A DNA stretch of 64,000 bases, taken from Mactra quadrangularis. Taxonomy: Eukaryota > Mollusca > Bivalvia > Venerida > Mactridae. Below are positions 36,697 through 49,295 of the stretch, in pieces. The notes beneath the pieces are model-generated. The model was given only the letters and a program-made list of their open reading frames with translations, was not told the origin of the DNA and searched no databases. A program made the position numbers and the translations under genes. Within the stretch, counting starts at the first letter, position 1; every line of letters starts with the position of its first letter. The stretch is taken from assembly GCA_025267735.1 (NCBI GenBank), contig CM046307.1, positions 33,161,231 through 33,225,230 on the forward strand, read 5' to 3'.

Positions 36697-38271
36697 GATG
36701 ACGATCTATTCTAAATAAAATATGAAAAAGCTTTCATTATTTACAGAATTACAGATTTTTGCACTCGTTTTTTCACCCATGCGCACTTGAAGTAAATCCC
36801 CCGTATGACAGAAAATTTCATTTTTGTTAACAACATTAGTACTGCTTAAATTTCAAACATTATCGTGTCAAATTCGCATGGAAATCATTGTTTTCAATGT
36901 TTTTGTAACCAAAGAAGGTATCTGGACATAGATACAAAAGATATTATTAAATCACAAAACTTGTTTGAAAAAACAGCTATTCTTAAAGTGTCCGGTTTAT
37001 TGAACCATCCGGCGTAAATGTATGCGGGGAGTATTTAATGTATGACTGTCGTTGATATTTTGTTGGATATCGAAACGTTCCATCTGATATATCTATCCAA
37101 CCTAGAATACTGGTATTTGATATATATAGTATACCCGAGTAGAGCCCTAATAGTAAGCCACCTAATGAATTATTTGGCAGGGAAGAAACAGTTTCTATAA
37201 AAGTCCACACTATGTAACGTAAACTGCAATCTATTCAGAAGATGGCAACAAGTCTAGCCCTAGGAGCATAATGATTGTGTCATGAATATTATAATATAAA
37301 TACAAGGTCAGCAGAACGTGGTCTGATCAAAAATAAAAGAGTGCATTAGCAGATAATTTTAGATCGTGTTAAAATTAGATTGCTCAAGCCAATGTTTACA
37401 ATAATTAAATCTTTCAAACTTATGAAAAAATATTAGTGAACTTGATAGTTCCGGGTCAGTAACGAAACAAACGATGCGTGTCTCTTCAAATCAAAACGAA
37501 AGTTGTGGGAATCAAACCTGTATAAATTGATAAACAAATACTTCCACCTTACCATGCTATAATAAATTAATAGTGTTTATTTGCTTGTTATTTTCTACAA
37601 TTTTCTAAATTGCATGTTGCAAACTCGATAGTTACGGGTCGCACTTGCCAATTCCGGGTCACGTGACAGATGCTTATCTCTTTAATCCGGAGTGGTCTCA
37701 ACAGGGTTAAAATCAATAAAACAGCTGCCTTTTTGTCAATAAAGTTCTCTCATATTTTCTTCCAAGTTAAACAAAAATAAAACTTGTAAATGGAAGATTT
37801 AATCATGTCACTTGCAATTACCTATTGCAAGTAAAAGCAAGTACCATAAATACAATTAGTTGTGTGTAAAAAGAAAAACTCAAAATATCAAACAATAATT
37901 GTATTTAATTTACAAATATCTTACATATGGGATAAAATTATGTATAAAATCAATTTTAAATGTTAAAAAAATACTTTTTAATTAAAATAAATGATATGTA
38001 TATAATATGGGTTGAGTTTGGACCCAAAATTGTCACGTGCTTACCAGGTCAAATCGTCTGCATAATTGTCTAATAGTAATTAGATGAAACAAATCTATGA
38101 GTTAAATCGTGTTCATCGATAAATTTCCAGCAAAATGATGTGCAATAAGGACTTATTTTATCTAAATTGTGGATATAAATCACATGGACGAAACGTTCAC
38201 ATACTTTCGCATTGGTTGTAAAATACGCTGTTAAGTGTTTCAAGACTATGACTTCCGTACCTAGAGAAATG
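36697..38271. other. Upstream of the HURP-like gene
   Basis: Presumed promoter and 5' UTR of the minus-strand HURP-like gene, then intergenic sequence. No clear TATA or CCAAT box precedes the HURP ATG. The open frame at 36983-37210 has no recognisable similarity. Confidence 0.35.
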
Positions 38272-40464
38272 CAGACCTGCCAACTCTCCCGCATTTTGCG
38301 GGAGTCTCCCGGATTCAATGCGGCTTTTTCATCTCCCGCAAACTTATATGAATCTCCCACATTCGGATTTTCCGTAAAATAAAGGTGAAGGTAGAAATTT
38401 CCGTTAATTTCTGTTCCATTCGTCATTATTTTTGTCCATTCAGTAAACCAAATGGAGCCGGTAAAACTGGTTTAAACTAGTTTGCTGGTACCATAGAATA
38501 CGCCCGCGTATATACGCATTGAGTAACCAGATGTATAATTGATCGTTTTCCGCTTTCAGTGAAAAAAAAGAAAACAAACTGAATATCTACGGCTTGTCAA
38601 AATGAAATCTCCGGTAAAGGGTAAAGAGAAAAGAACAAAATACACATCAGTTGATGTTCGTTCATTTCGTGGTCATTTTTCCCCATTCAAAAACCAAATG
38701 GATCCTCTAAGAACTGGTTAAAACTGGATTGCTGATACTGTAGATTACGCATGCGCAAATAAAAGCTAGCAGGGTTTATTCTAAGGCACAGGATACACAC
38801 TAATATCTCGAATACCGTGCGCATTTTCTAGATATATACACGAAAAACACCTTCTGAATCTCTTTATTGATCGTGGATAAAATCGTAAAACGAAATTTCT
38901 TCAATCATTTAGACGCAATGTCATATATTTTCGCGACCCACGCTATCGCAAATTGACGTGAACTGTATGTTAGTATTTTAGGTTAAGCTTAGTTTGTTTA
39001 TTCATTCTTCTAAATCTAGCAAGCAATGCCTTAGGAAACAACAAATTCATACAAACGTTCCCAGTTTCGCTCATATACACAGTTAATAATTCCAAAAAGG
39101 ACGGACATTTTGTACGTTACTGACAACAACATATGTACAGCTTAAATCTCATGTGTAGGGATTCATTTGTTTGAATTTTTTCTTTGCCACTGGCATCTCT
39201 GTTGAAGGTGTATGATCAATTTAAGTAGGATCTACAAAAATTTGATTATGACATAACTTAAAAATTAAGATGATCTAAAATTGTACTGTTTATTGAACCT
39301 TACTTATGTGGCAAGTTCCAGCTATGTGGACTATCAAAAATTGCAATTTCATGTTACCTCTCAATTTTCAAAGGTATGGTCGTAAATCTCTTATTTATCG
39401 ATTTCTGGAGTAAACACTGACCCAGCAATAAAATTGATAGTTAGGAAAAATAGTTTCTCAATTTATCAAGACACAGTTATCAACAATCATACATGGTTTT
39501 TGTAATACTTGAATAAGTATATACATTGTTTATAGTACAGGTCAAATGATATGTAGAAGTGGCTTTAAGGTTCAAGTAAAGTCTTTGTTTGCATTAAAAA
39601 TAGTAAAATGAAAAATGCTCTAACTCTTTCATACTTCCATCAAGAGCAGTGTATTATACATCAAAATGTTCCTTATGAAACCTACAATGTGATGCTGGTA
39701 AATAATTCTGATGAAAACGTTTACCGAAAGATGCATTTGCAATTGATGTTGTAAAACTGAAAATACTAAAAGACATTAAGAATTTATTACAAACTAATTT
39801 AACATTAAATCATTTATAGAACATTATAGTTCATATTCCAATGAAGGTACTCCAATATTTTAAACCTAAATAAATGTTAAAACAAAACTAAGGTAAATGA
39901 AAAACATTTTGACAGATACAAGTGTAATGGCTTTTCACGACACTGTTTCTACTTTCACTTTAGTTTTTCAATTGCCTTAGTTTTGTTTTAATATTTATTG
40001 AGGTTATAAATATTGCAGTACCTTCATTGGAATGTGTACTATAAGGTTCTGTAAAGGAATGAATGTTAAATTTTGTTGTAAGAAAATTTTAATGTAATTT
40101 AGTATTTTTATTTATGCAGCATCAATTTTGCAAATACATCTTTTGCTAAATATTTTTATCGTAATTGATGACCTGCATCACTTTGTATGTTTCATGAGAA
40201 ACATTTTGATGTATAAAACAATACTGTTGGTGGAAATATGACAGAATTAGAGCTATTCCTGTTTTACTATTTTTTAGCAAACCAAGACTTTACATGAACC
40301 TTAACTAGTTAAAATATGAAAACTATATTGGAATGGTAATGGAAAAGTATGTGTTGGGAATATGGAACTATTTGTGTCGCAAAAGTGAATATGTGTCGTG
40401 AATAGTGAAATGTTTGTTGCGAACAAATCTCCCTCGTTGGGATTTGCAAAAGTTGGCAGGTCTG
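38272..40464 (+). mobile_element. TIR DNA transposon with 6-bp target duplication, family E
   Basis: The ends are CAGACCTGCCAACT and AGTTGGCAGGTCTG, flanked by exact GAAATG copies (38266-38271 and 40465-40470). A perfect subterminal hairpin, CTCCCGCATTTTGCGGGAG, follows the left end. It contains a nested TTAA-flanked foldback at 39569-40300. The open frame on the minus strand across its left end is a translation of the terminal repeat, not a gene. Confidence 0.85.
39569..40300. mobile_element. TTAA-flanked palindromic foldback element, copy 1
   Basis: TTAA lies at 39565-39568 and 40301-40304. The ends read GGTTCAAGTAAAGTC and GACTTTACATGAACC. The two halves are inverted copies of each other over the whole 732 bp, at roughly three-quarters identity by eye. 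It matches copy 2 at 48486-49218 from end to end. Confidence 0.88.
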
Positions 40465-41038
40465 GAAATGTCAACATGGAAAGTTTGTGTAACGGCAGCT
40501 AAGTGGTTAGTGTACATGACTTAACTATCATATGATTAAAATATTACATTATTATGGAATCATCTGTACTATTATAAAAAATTGACCCAGAATTGTCGAT
40601 GACCCGGAACTGTCGAGTTCACTGTAGAAGTGTAGTGAAAATAATCATCAAAAATTCTTCTCCCAAGGGAATTTACAAAAATCTCACTGACGCATACTCG
40701 TATATCTAATTTAAAAACTTGACTGTCAAAAAGATTATTTCAATAAATATTTTGATCTTGCTGCCAATGTAGTAAATAGCCAGTTGCAGTGCCCAAATAA
40801 ATTCTGCCGATACTGGTAGGGACACTTTGGTATTATTTTTGTGTATTTTCATCATTTTATCAATCATGAAAAGGTTGAATTCTGGTTCAAACTTGGGTAT
40901 TGATAGTCATTCAAATAAAATGCACAAATAGAAGAACTCACCACAGCTTTAAATCAATCAGAACATTAAAATAATATTTTCAATGTGCCAATTTCTTTCC
41001 ACTTCGAACTTGGCTCCGATTTCGAATAGTGTGTTTTG

Positions 41039-41066
41039 ATTGGCTATTTAAAAGATAGATATAAAA
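41039..41066 (+). promoter_or_regulatory. Candidate promoter of opine dehydrogenase 1
   Basis: ATTGG (inverted CCAAT, 41039-41043) precedes TATAAAA at 41060-41066. A donor-like AG|GTATGT at 41212/41213 would close a short non-coding first exon of about 120 bases. This joins to the acceptor before the coding exon at 42210. Confidence 0.4.
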
Positions 41067-42229
41067 TCCCAGTAAACCGGACTGTAATTCCGTTAAAATT
41101 TAGCAGTTGTCTCCCTTGTCAACATTTTCAATGTCACGGTCGACATAAATGTGAAGGCCGTGTTGCCGGCTGACCTACGATTGTGTTTGATACTGTTTAT
41201 ATAGTGAATTAGGTATGTTTGATTTAATATATTGATCAAGTCAATTACATACAGAACTTTATTGCAATTTCATTGTGTTAAAGGGTTTAGTTAAAATCCA
41301 TTCATATAATATTCAATGTATTTTGCATTGTGTATGTTAAGATTACTGTGTACTTTTTTTGCTTGTATACTCATAATCTTTACATAATATATTGGCACTT
41401 CAAAAATACTTATACAAGTCGGTGATTATGTACATATAGCTATTGCTTTCACCAAGGACCCTTTTTAACATTTATAGCATATATAATATAGGGTCCTTGC
41501 GTTCACTGAATATGATTTTATTATCAATTAAATTTATGTAAATTGTATATTGGATTATTTGTTTGTATATGGAATCTAAACAACTTATTATATTATTTAT
41601 CAAGTTGACTTTACTTTTTTCTATATTTTTGCCCAGAATTATAATTGTAACCCCATTGTAATAATTAGTGCAAATATATGCCACATCTGATTTATTTCCA
41701 TTTTGATTTTTACCCATGAATTGTTTAACTTAATAGCATCTCAGTTTTCTCTGGTACATGTATGTTAACACTTACACTTTTTCAAACCAAATGAAAGTAG
41801 TAATTAAGGTTTACAGTCCCTTATATTATTCACAGTCAATATTAATTTTGTAAAAATATGATCAAAAGTTACATAACATGATAAATTATATTACCTCCCT
41901 TTCATATGAAAATGTAATAGTTTTAATTGCCCTTATAATGTCTACTTCGTTGTTTTTTTCACATCAAACATGTTGAAAAGTTATGAAAAACTAAGTTCAA
42001 AGAAGAAAAACTTCGTCTAGAATTTTTAACTGCCATAAAACATAGTTTTTTTAGTAAGGGGTTTTACACCATAATTAATATAGTAACCTACTCATGAATT
42101 ATGATGAAAATTATTTTTTAGTCCATATGTATTTTGAACTTATTAATAAGCTCATATAGAACATATCATGAACATAGCTTAAATATTTTTTTCCATCTCT
42201 ATATTTCAGAGCTAGACTATTAGATAGTT

Positions 42230-43459
42230 ATGTCAAGAAAGTTAGAGAAGAGTTGTAATATCACTATATTTGGTGGAGGTAATGGAGCCCATGTGTTATC
42301 TGGCCTGTCTTCTGATGTAGTCAATGCCAATGTTACTGTTGTTGACACATTTCAAGATGAGGCTGAAAGATGGACAAAAGCTATGGCTGAAAATGGTTTT
42401 ACAGTAAAATATGGCCAAGGAAATGATCTTGTTCAGCCTGCAGGAAAACCCAAGTTTACTGTCACCAAAGAAATAGAGAAGAATGTAGTGAATGCCGATG
42501 TTGTTATACTTTGTATGCCAGCTTTCTTACATGAGATGGTTCTTACGTCAGTGGCTCCTCATGTATCTGAAACCTGTCCAATTGTGGGCCTGCCAGGACA
42601 ACCAGGGTTTGAGTATCAAGCATTATATCATCTTAGAGAAAATGGCAAAAAAGGAAGTGTTATGTCAATTGAAACTCTTCCTTGGGCTTGTAGAATCGCC
42701 AAGTATGGTCAGGAGGTTGATGTTATTGGTACAAAAGAATGTATATATTTCTCTCTGGTTGATCAACAAGCCAGTGGCTATGTTGGCGAAGGTTTGGTTA
42801 ACCTCATTCAAACCTTACTTGGCGCAAAACCAGTCCTTAAACGTGAAGAAAATATCATCAAATACACATTTTTGTACCGACCCACTGTTCATCCTCCGCT
42901 CATGTATGCTAAATGGAAGAATTGGGATGGTAAGCCTTTGGATGAAGCACCCTTGTTTTACCAAGGTGCCGATGAGGAGGCTGTGAAGTACTTGGATGGG
43001 GCTACAAATGAAATGATCAAGATAGCCGACTTTCTTCAAACTAAGTACCCAGACATGGACTTTTCTGGCATATCTTCAATGCAAGACTGTTTTATTGGTG
43101 AATATCCGGATCAAATTAAAGATAAGAGCACCTTACTTACATGTTTGAAAACAAACCAAGCTTATGATGGCTTAGTTCACCCTATGAAGAAAACCGAGGA
43201 TGGTAAATTTGTACCAGATTTCAAATATCGCTACTTGATGGAAGACGTTCCGTATGGTTTGTTGATCATCAAGCAGATCGCTGAAATGGCCGATTTCCCA
43301 ACACCCATTATAGATGAAATCATTCTTTGGGCTCAGACTAAACTGGATGCTGAATACCTCAAAGATGGCAAGCTTTGTTTTGTTGACAGAAAGCATGGAA
43401 GAATACCCATGGCATTTGGCATTAAAACCTTGGATGAATATGTTAACTACTGCAAATAA
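42230..43459 (+). CDS. Opine dehydrogenase 1
   Basis: Codes for 409 residues in one exon. Opine dehydrogenases condense pyruvate with an amino acid (arginine, alanine, glycine, taurine or another) and NADH in the cytosol, regenerating NAD+ during anaerobic glycolysis. Seen: a Rossmann motif FGGGNGAH at residues 14-21, the family block LPGQPGFEYQAL (121-132), SIETLPWACR (146-155), and the catalytic-domain block RPTVHPPLMYAKW (217-229). By alignment with the scallop octopine enzyme, whose catalytic residues are His212, Arg324 and Asp329, I assign His221, Arg334 and Asp339, with the same Arg-to-Asp spacing. A clean acceptor TATATTTCAG ends at 42209, so the exon starts at 42210, 20 bases before the ATG. 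The upstream intron lies in the 5' UTR. Amino-acid specificity cannot be read from sequence. Confidence 0.95.
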   Translation: MSRKLEKSCNITIFGGGNGAHVLSGLSSDVVNANVTVVDTFQDEAERWTKAMAENGFTVKYGQGNDLVQPAGKPKFTVTKEIEKNVVNADVVILCMPAFLHEMVLTSVAPHVSETCPIVGLPGQPGFEYQALYHLRENGKKGSVMSIETLPWACRIAKYGQEVDVIGTKECIYFSLVDQQASGYVGEGLVNLIQTLLGAKPVLKREENIIKYTFLYRPTVHPPLMYAKWKNWDGKPLDEAPLFYQGADEEAVKYLDGATNEMIKIADFLQTKYPDMDFSGISSMQDCFIGEYPDQIKDKSTLLTCLKTNQAYDGLVHPMKKTEDGKFVPDFKYRYLMEDVPYGLLIIKQIAEMADFPTPIIDEIILWAQTKLDAEYLKDGKLCFVDRKHGRIPMAFGIKTLDEYVNYCK

Positions 43460-45194
43460 ATTAAGTAATTTTTTCAAATAGCTTTCCATTTAGAATGAGA
43501 TTGTTGGAAATTTATCACCATTGATTGATGTTTAAAGAAACAAAATCTGCAGACATCATTTGAGATCATCATAATTTAACAAATAATTCACAAATCAAAG
43601 GAAGATAATATTATATTAAGTTATGTAATGCTTAAATAATACAATTAGCTTCCTTTGAATTGACATATGCTGATAAAATTTTCAAAAACTGAATACTGAT
43701 GGAATATGTTATGAAACCTTTTTGCTTTAGCATGTGATGTGTCAATATTTATCTTTCTTTTTTCTTCTTGATATTTTAGGATCTCAAACAATTTATTGTA
43801 TGTATAATGCCAAAAACATACAGGGTATCCATTCGATAAAGAAATTCCTTTTATTTTGTAGATGATGCAAATGTGACTTTACAGGTACGATGTATATGAT
43901 GTTGTGAAAATTCAGTATTATTATAATTTTTTTGCATTTTAAGAGAGGATGTGACAGTTTTTTCTCATACTCAACTAAGCATTTATAACTAATATCTATT
44001 TACTTTGAGTACAAATACTTGTACATAGAATATACTACTTAGGTCATAATTCTTAAGTATAACACTATAATTACTGTACAGAATTTACATAAGAAGTAAG
44101 TAATTTCCTGCATTCTAACAAACTGAGTGTAAAATGTAACAAGTATCTTCTGGTTTAGCCTATTTATAACAACTTGACACAGTGTGAAATACTTATATTT
44201 GTATACATCTTTTAATCCAATTACTAGTTTCTTTTTTGACACTTGTTTTACAATAGCTTGATTTTCCTTACTTTATGCTTTCTTTTTTTGATTTTCTGGC
44301 TTACTTACACTTGTTAAATGCATTAACCTCAGCGTTAATCAAATTTTACCTTTGTCTACCTCCAGGTTTCATTTTCTAAGTCATTTAATACTTTGGCAAA
44401 CTATTATTTTGAATGTGATAATTTAATCATATTGTTTTACCATGAAATGGTTGCCATAGCAAGGATTGTTGTGTTGACATGAAGATTTTAGTTTTTGTGT
44501 TCAAGTAAAACTGTGCTATATAAAACAGAATAATAAACTATGTCTGATATACACAGTCATATTGTGTGATATTTTGTGTTGTGGAATTTTACTAAGTTGC
44601 AATGCTTAAATGAGTGAACTAACTCAGAGTGAACAAACATGTTTTGATGTCCATGATGCAGTGCAATTGATATATATTTTTAAACTTTTTGTTTTAGCGA
44701 GGCCTAATTCTGTAAGATTTATGTTGGTACTAAATGTATTTGAAAAATTGCAATGTATAATTTTGTTGTAAAAAGTCATAATTTTTATACATAACTCATC
44801 TGTGATGAATTGTACATCCCTTTAATTTGAATAATGTACCAAAGTTGTGACCAAAGGGAGATAATATTGAATGGAACTATTATATTATGCAGTATACACA
44901 ACTATATAATTAACTCCCCTTATTTGAGATTAATTGCATAGACTTATTTTACATTTACTATCTAAATGAAGAATCTACTTTAGTCATTGTACTTGCTTAT
45001 TTATAAATTATGTTGTTTTATAGGTTTGTTAAATAAATCAAATAAAGAAAGATTACAACTTATTTTTCATTGTAAGGTCATTTGGACTGCTAGACAAGAT
45101 CAGTTGGTTGTACACAAGTTTGAGTCAACCTACTCACCATTCATAGAAAGGCTAAATTTCTGGAGTTAGTTGTTAACAAGTAACTAGGCATATT

Positions 45195-45330
45195 CTTCCA
45201 TGACCGACAACTGCCCTATGTGATTAAGAATCAGTGGTAGAAGGGAGAATGGCAATAGAAATCATTTCATGACCAAGCGCCACTAAAGTATACCCTGTCT
45301 GGTAATCAAACCTATGATCCATTGATCAGT
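45195..45330 (+). repeat. Interspersed repeat, family 3 copy
   Basis: Contains ACAACTGCCCTATGTGAT, GATTAAGAATCAGTGGTAG and ATTTCATGACCAA in the same order as the antisense copy at 27240-27370. It is followed by an antisense box B-like TAATCAAACCTATGATCC. Confidence 0.5.
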
Positions 45331-45649
45331 AGACTTGAACACTGCTGACTGTGATAGCAGGGGAGCTTTGAATAGTTGTAAACAAAGATGAGACCACAAG
45401 TGTTCAACACAATCTTAGTCAAAAGCTGAATGTACATTTTTAATATAATCTCAAATACAAATACATGTACATCTTTACCATCACCGAAATGGATATATTC
45501 ACATACCTAATTCTCATAACTTAACAAGTATTTTAATGATTCATGTTTATGAATATCTTGTACCCTAAGAAGTAAACCACATACTACAGTAAAACTCCCA
45601 TCATTTTAAAGTTTGTTTTATAAGTACCTCAGGAGAGAATACAGTCCTA

Positions 45650-45845
45650 AAAAGAACATAGGTCCAGAAGTATGTCTCTTGCTTAAGGATCTAGAGGTCA
45701 TAAGCTTGACTAGGGGCACTGCTAATTTCCTTAAGAAATAAATTTGAATAGTTTTTCCAATCCACTTAGGAAGGGTACTGTGAGGAATCACCAGCCTGAA
45801 GGTGATTTTAATGATCAAAGGTAATTGAATGAAATTGTAACGTCG
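45650..45845 (+). repeat. Decayed SINE, family 2
   Basis: CCAGCCTGAAGGTGATTTTA and AATGATCAAAGGTAATTGAA match the 3' part of the copies near 14230 and 18010. TCTTGCTTAAGG appears upstream, as in family 1. Confidence 0.4.
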
Positions 45846-47392
45846 ACTAAAATGGATGTAGAAGAACACCTTAAACTGAACTTCCACTTTTTTAAGAAAA
45901 AAAACCATAAATGCCCAGCACAGTTCTGAATAAAAATCAAAGCACTGAAGTGCTGGAGGAACGATGTCCTGAACTGATTTAATAAAAAAAGATTATAATT
46001 ATGTAAAAAATCAAACTTGTGCAGCAATATTATCTATAAAATAATGTATGAAGTAACAATTAATAGAATTTAACAAGAGCAGTCCAAGGATAGAACTAGA
46101 CTTTTCGAGTAATTTGCTAATTGCAAGGTTTATCTTACTTTATCAAACAAATATATCAGTCAAAGAATAATAAATCAATTCATATAAATATAAAAGAGGC
46201 AGAACTGCCATAACATTAGTCCATAGTAACGTCCCTTCAAATTTAAGAAGACGTACCATCAATGAATTAGCACATCTATTTTCATTTTGATATCTTAATT
46301 GACTTAAAGTATGCACATGTTAACTAGACACTTTATGATTATGTCATTGCAACAATTGTTCCATTTTGAGAAAGAAGTCTAGGCTAAAACCAAACTCATG
46401 CCGTTTTACGGAAAAAACTCACGGCAAACCAAGGAAATTTATGATAGTGATCAAATGATTTGTCTTAGACCACTGTGAGAGAGGCTAGTGACATTAAATA
46501 ATATTTTCTCTGTTTTAGTTCTTTTTTAACGGAGTTCCACTTGCACAATTATGTGTTACGTTTGGGAAGGAAACAGGTTTTTGGTAGATCAGGTAGGGTG
46601 CGATTAAACTTTTTTCCTGTTTAACGTCAGATAACTTTCTTCATTTGCTTTTCATTAATAAGCTTTTATATGCAATCGACAAATTAAGCATTTGTTGGAT
46701 AAATAAGACCAAGTTTTTGAAAATCGACCAAGAAATAAAACACAAGAGCCCATTGAATAAGATCAGTCATTTTTTTCTTGGTTTCTGAGTTGACCAGTAG
46801 CATACCATTACTATAAATATGTGTGTATGTATAAAAAAGATTTTTTTGGGGTGGGGGACTGTTTTGTGACGACAGCCTGTGAATTGTATGCGAGAGAACT
46901 TATCTTCTTAAATTAATCGGACACCTGCAGTCTGCATCGCGTAATCTTTGGAACTTTACTATCGAATCTATTATTTTGTAAACTAGTCAGTCGCTGTGGT
47001 CGTTTACTGCCATTCCATCGATTGGAAAACCATCGATTTTGAAATATTGCATATGTACAGTATTCAATGTCAAATGAACATTTTTGTCTTCAATATCTGT
47101 ACAGTCGATCAAACAATGTGAACTTTAATTATGTTTGTTTCTAACACAACTAGAACTATTTCTTCTTCTTTCTAGAACTATTTAACGAAATGGGTTTAAA
47201 AAGACGGACGGGCACAGAATAAACAAAAAGTCGTCAAAAGCCTGATCGATTAGAGACACGAACATAAAGTCCCTGGTCTGATATAGGGCCCAATAGACGT
47301 TTGACATTGTGTCATTTGCGTACATAAGGGTGCATTTGCGCAATGGTGCGATTTAGATTGAACACTGGATTTATACAGTTAAATCTCCGATT

Positions 47393-47703
47393 CGCCAATG
47401 TCTGTTCCATTTCGTCCATTTGCGCAGAATTCTCCATTGCGTATTTAAGTCATATTCTGTTGTTTTATTGCTGATAATATATTAACGCCCCAAAAAGTTA
47501 TTTAACAATTAAAGCTTCATTTCGCTACTGACTGCTTTCGTCCATTTTGCCCCTAATTCTCTATTGCGTGATTTAGTCATACCTGCAGTAAACCCTATCA
47601 TGTTGCTCTATTCGCTACTGACTGCATTTTGTCCATTTTGCCCCTAATTCTCTATTGTGTGTTTTAGTCATACCAGCAGTAAACCGTATCATGTTGCTCT
47701 ATT
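47393..47703 (+). repeat. Tandem repeat, about 90-bp units
   Basis: Two close copies (47524-47612 and 47613-47703) share CGCTACTGACTGC, CATTTTGCCCCTAATTCTCT, TTTAGTCATACC and ATCATGTTGCTCTATT. A diverged third unit precedes them from about 47393. It is non-coding. Confidence 0.75.
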
Positions 47704-48142
47704 GCCGGATGAAAAATCAAATCTATGGAAATAAGTAGCAAGCGATTATCAGGATAATAAACTAGCCGAAAACATCCGAATCAAATTTTGCAGTAATGAT
47801 ATGTGGAGTGGATCGGGGTTTTAGCTTAGATTCAATGATTGGAGCTGAAATTACGGTTTGTTAACTCTGGAACGATGTTCAGAACATTGTTCCAAAAACA
47901 CACGAGGTATATTACTTCAAAAATAATATTCAGTGTATGCAAAAGATGCTGTTGTCATTTAATAAGAGTATAAGTGTATGTGTATGTATAAACTAGTGTA
48001 ATAGAATAACTTATGATGGAAAAACTGGCCACCTATTGAACTTGGATAAAAATCTATAAGTTTTTAAGTGATGTACCTTATATGGTATATACAGGGTTTT
48101 TTACTCACAAGTCACAACCATGCCACTATGGTTGCAAATATA

Positions 48143-48393
48143 CTAGGACGAAAAAGAAACGCCGGGTACATAAAATATGCAACACATGTCCGGCCGTGTT
48201 TTGCAAAACAAGAAGGGTCATCGTTAAAAGGGGGTATTTTTTCACAAAATCAGCATCGGAAATCGATTGAAACTTCAACAGCTGGTTCCATACAGATGAC
48301 ATTTCATACAAAAATAAATATAATAATCCAATAATACAATTTATCCCTTAAAACAAGCATTATAGGTTACCCGGCGTTTCTTTTTCGTCCTAG
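48143..48393 (+). mobile_element. TA-target MITE with 26-bp perfect TIR
   Basis: The left end CTAGGACGAAAAAGAAACGC continues to a perfect 26-bp inverted match at 48368-48393. TA flanks both ends (48141-48142 and 48394-48395). At 251 bp and non-coding, it is probably a Tc1/mariner-type derivative. The reading frames across it are not genes. Confidence 0.88.
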
Positions 48394-48485
48394 TATAGTA
48401 TGCATCAGATCTGTGGTCTTACCGAAGGGTAAAAGAGAACAAGCTGTTTCAAAAACAATTGAGTTGTCAGTGGTGTATACATTAA

Positions 48486-49218
48486 GGTTCATGTAAAGTC
48501 TTGGATTGCTAAAAAATAGTAAAACAGAAATAGCTCTAATTCTGTCATATTTCCACCAACAGTATTGTTTTATACATCAAAATGTTTCTTATGAAACATA
48601 CAAAGTGATGCCGATCATCAATTTCAATAAAAATATTTAGCAAAAGATGTATTTGCAAAATTGATGCTGCATAAATAAAATACTAAATTACATTAAAATT
48701 TTCTTACAACAAAATTTAACATTAATTCCTTTACAGAACCTTATAGTACATATTCCAATGAAGGTACTGCAATATTTATAACCTCAAAAAATATTAAAAC
48801 AAAACTAAGACAATTGAAAAACTAAAGTGAAAGTAGACACAGGGTCGTGAAAACCCATTACATTTGTATCTGTCAAAATGTCTTTCATTTACCTTAGTTT
48901 TGTTGTAACATTTTTTTAGGTTATAAATATTGGAGTACCTTTATTGGAATATGAACTATAATGTTCTATAAATGATTTAATGTTAAATAAGTTTGTAAAA
49001 AAATCTTAATGTCTTTTAGTATTTTCAGTTTTACAGCATCAATCTTGCAAATGCATCTTTTGGTAAACATTTTCATCTTAATTAATTACCAGCATCACAT
49101 TGTATGTTTCATAAGGAACATTTCGATGTATAAAACATCGCTCTTGATGGAAGTATGAAACAGTTAGAGCATTTTTCATTTTACTATTTTTAATGCAAAC
49201 AAAGACTTTACTTGAACC
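48486..49218. mobile_element. TTAA-flanked palindromic foldback element, copy 2
   Basis: TTAA lies at 48482-48485 and 49219-49222, with ends GGTTCATGTAAAGTC and GACTTTACTTGAACC. It is 733 bp against 732 bp for the copy at 39569, and the halves are inverted copies of each other. Its left half corresponds to the reverse of the right half of copy 1. TTAA targets are used by piggyBac and Kolobok transposases; which one mobilised it cannot be decided here. Confidence 0.88.
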
Positions 49219-49295
49219 TTAACTTAACTGATTTGAAATTTGTCACAGTACTTCTGTACTCACAATATGTTTAAATCAACAGAGTTAACATATGC

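Larger units (their letters stand above)
43460..48062. other. Downstream of opine dehydrogenase 1; 3' UTR and repeats
   Basis: Holds the presumed 3' UTR (candidate AATAAA at 44532-44537), the family 3 repeat copy (45195-45330), a family 2 SINE relic (45650-45845), and about 90-bp tandem units at 47393-47703. The open frame at 44987-45169 overlaps no recognisable domain. I see no gene. Confidence 0.45.

Noticed and set aside
36852..36857. TTTGAA on the minus strand as a cell-cycle (CHR) promoter element for the HURP-like gene
   Set aside because: A six-base A/T-rich motif is expected by chance in this sequence, and no CDE partner or CCAAT boxes accompany it.
38070..38426. 118-codon open frame on the minus strand
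   Set aside because: Its middle is the translation of the terminal repeat and hairpin of family E, so it is element-derived and not a gene.
42492..42986. 164-codon open frame inside opine dehydrogenase 1
   Set aside because: It is the +1-type shadow of the real frame, which has all family motifs.
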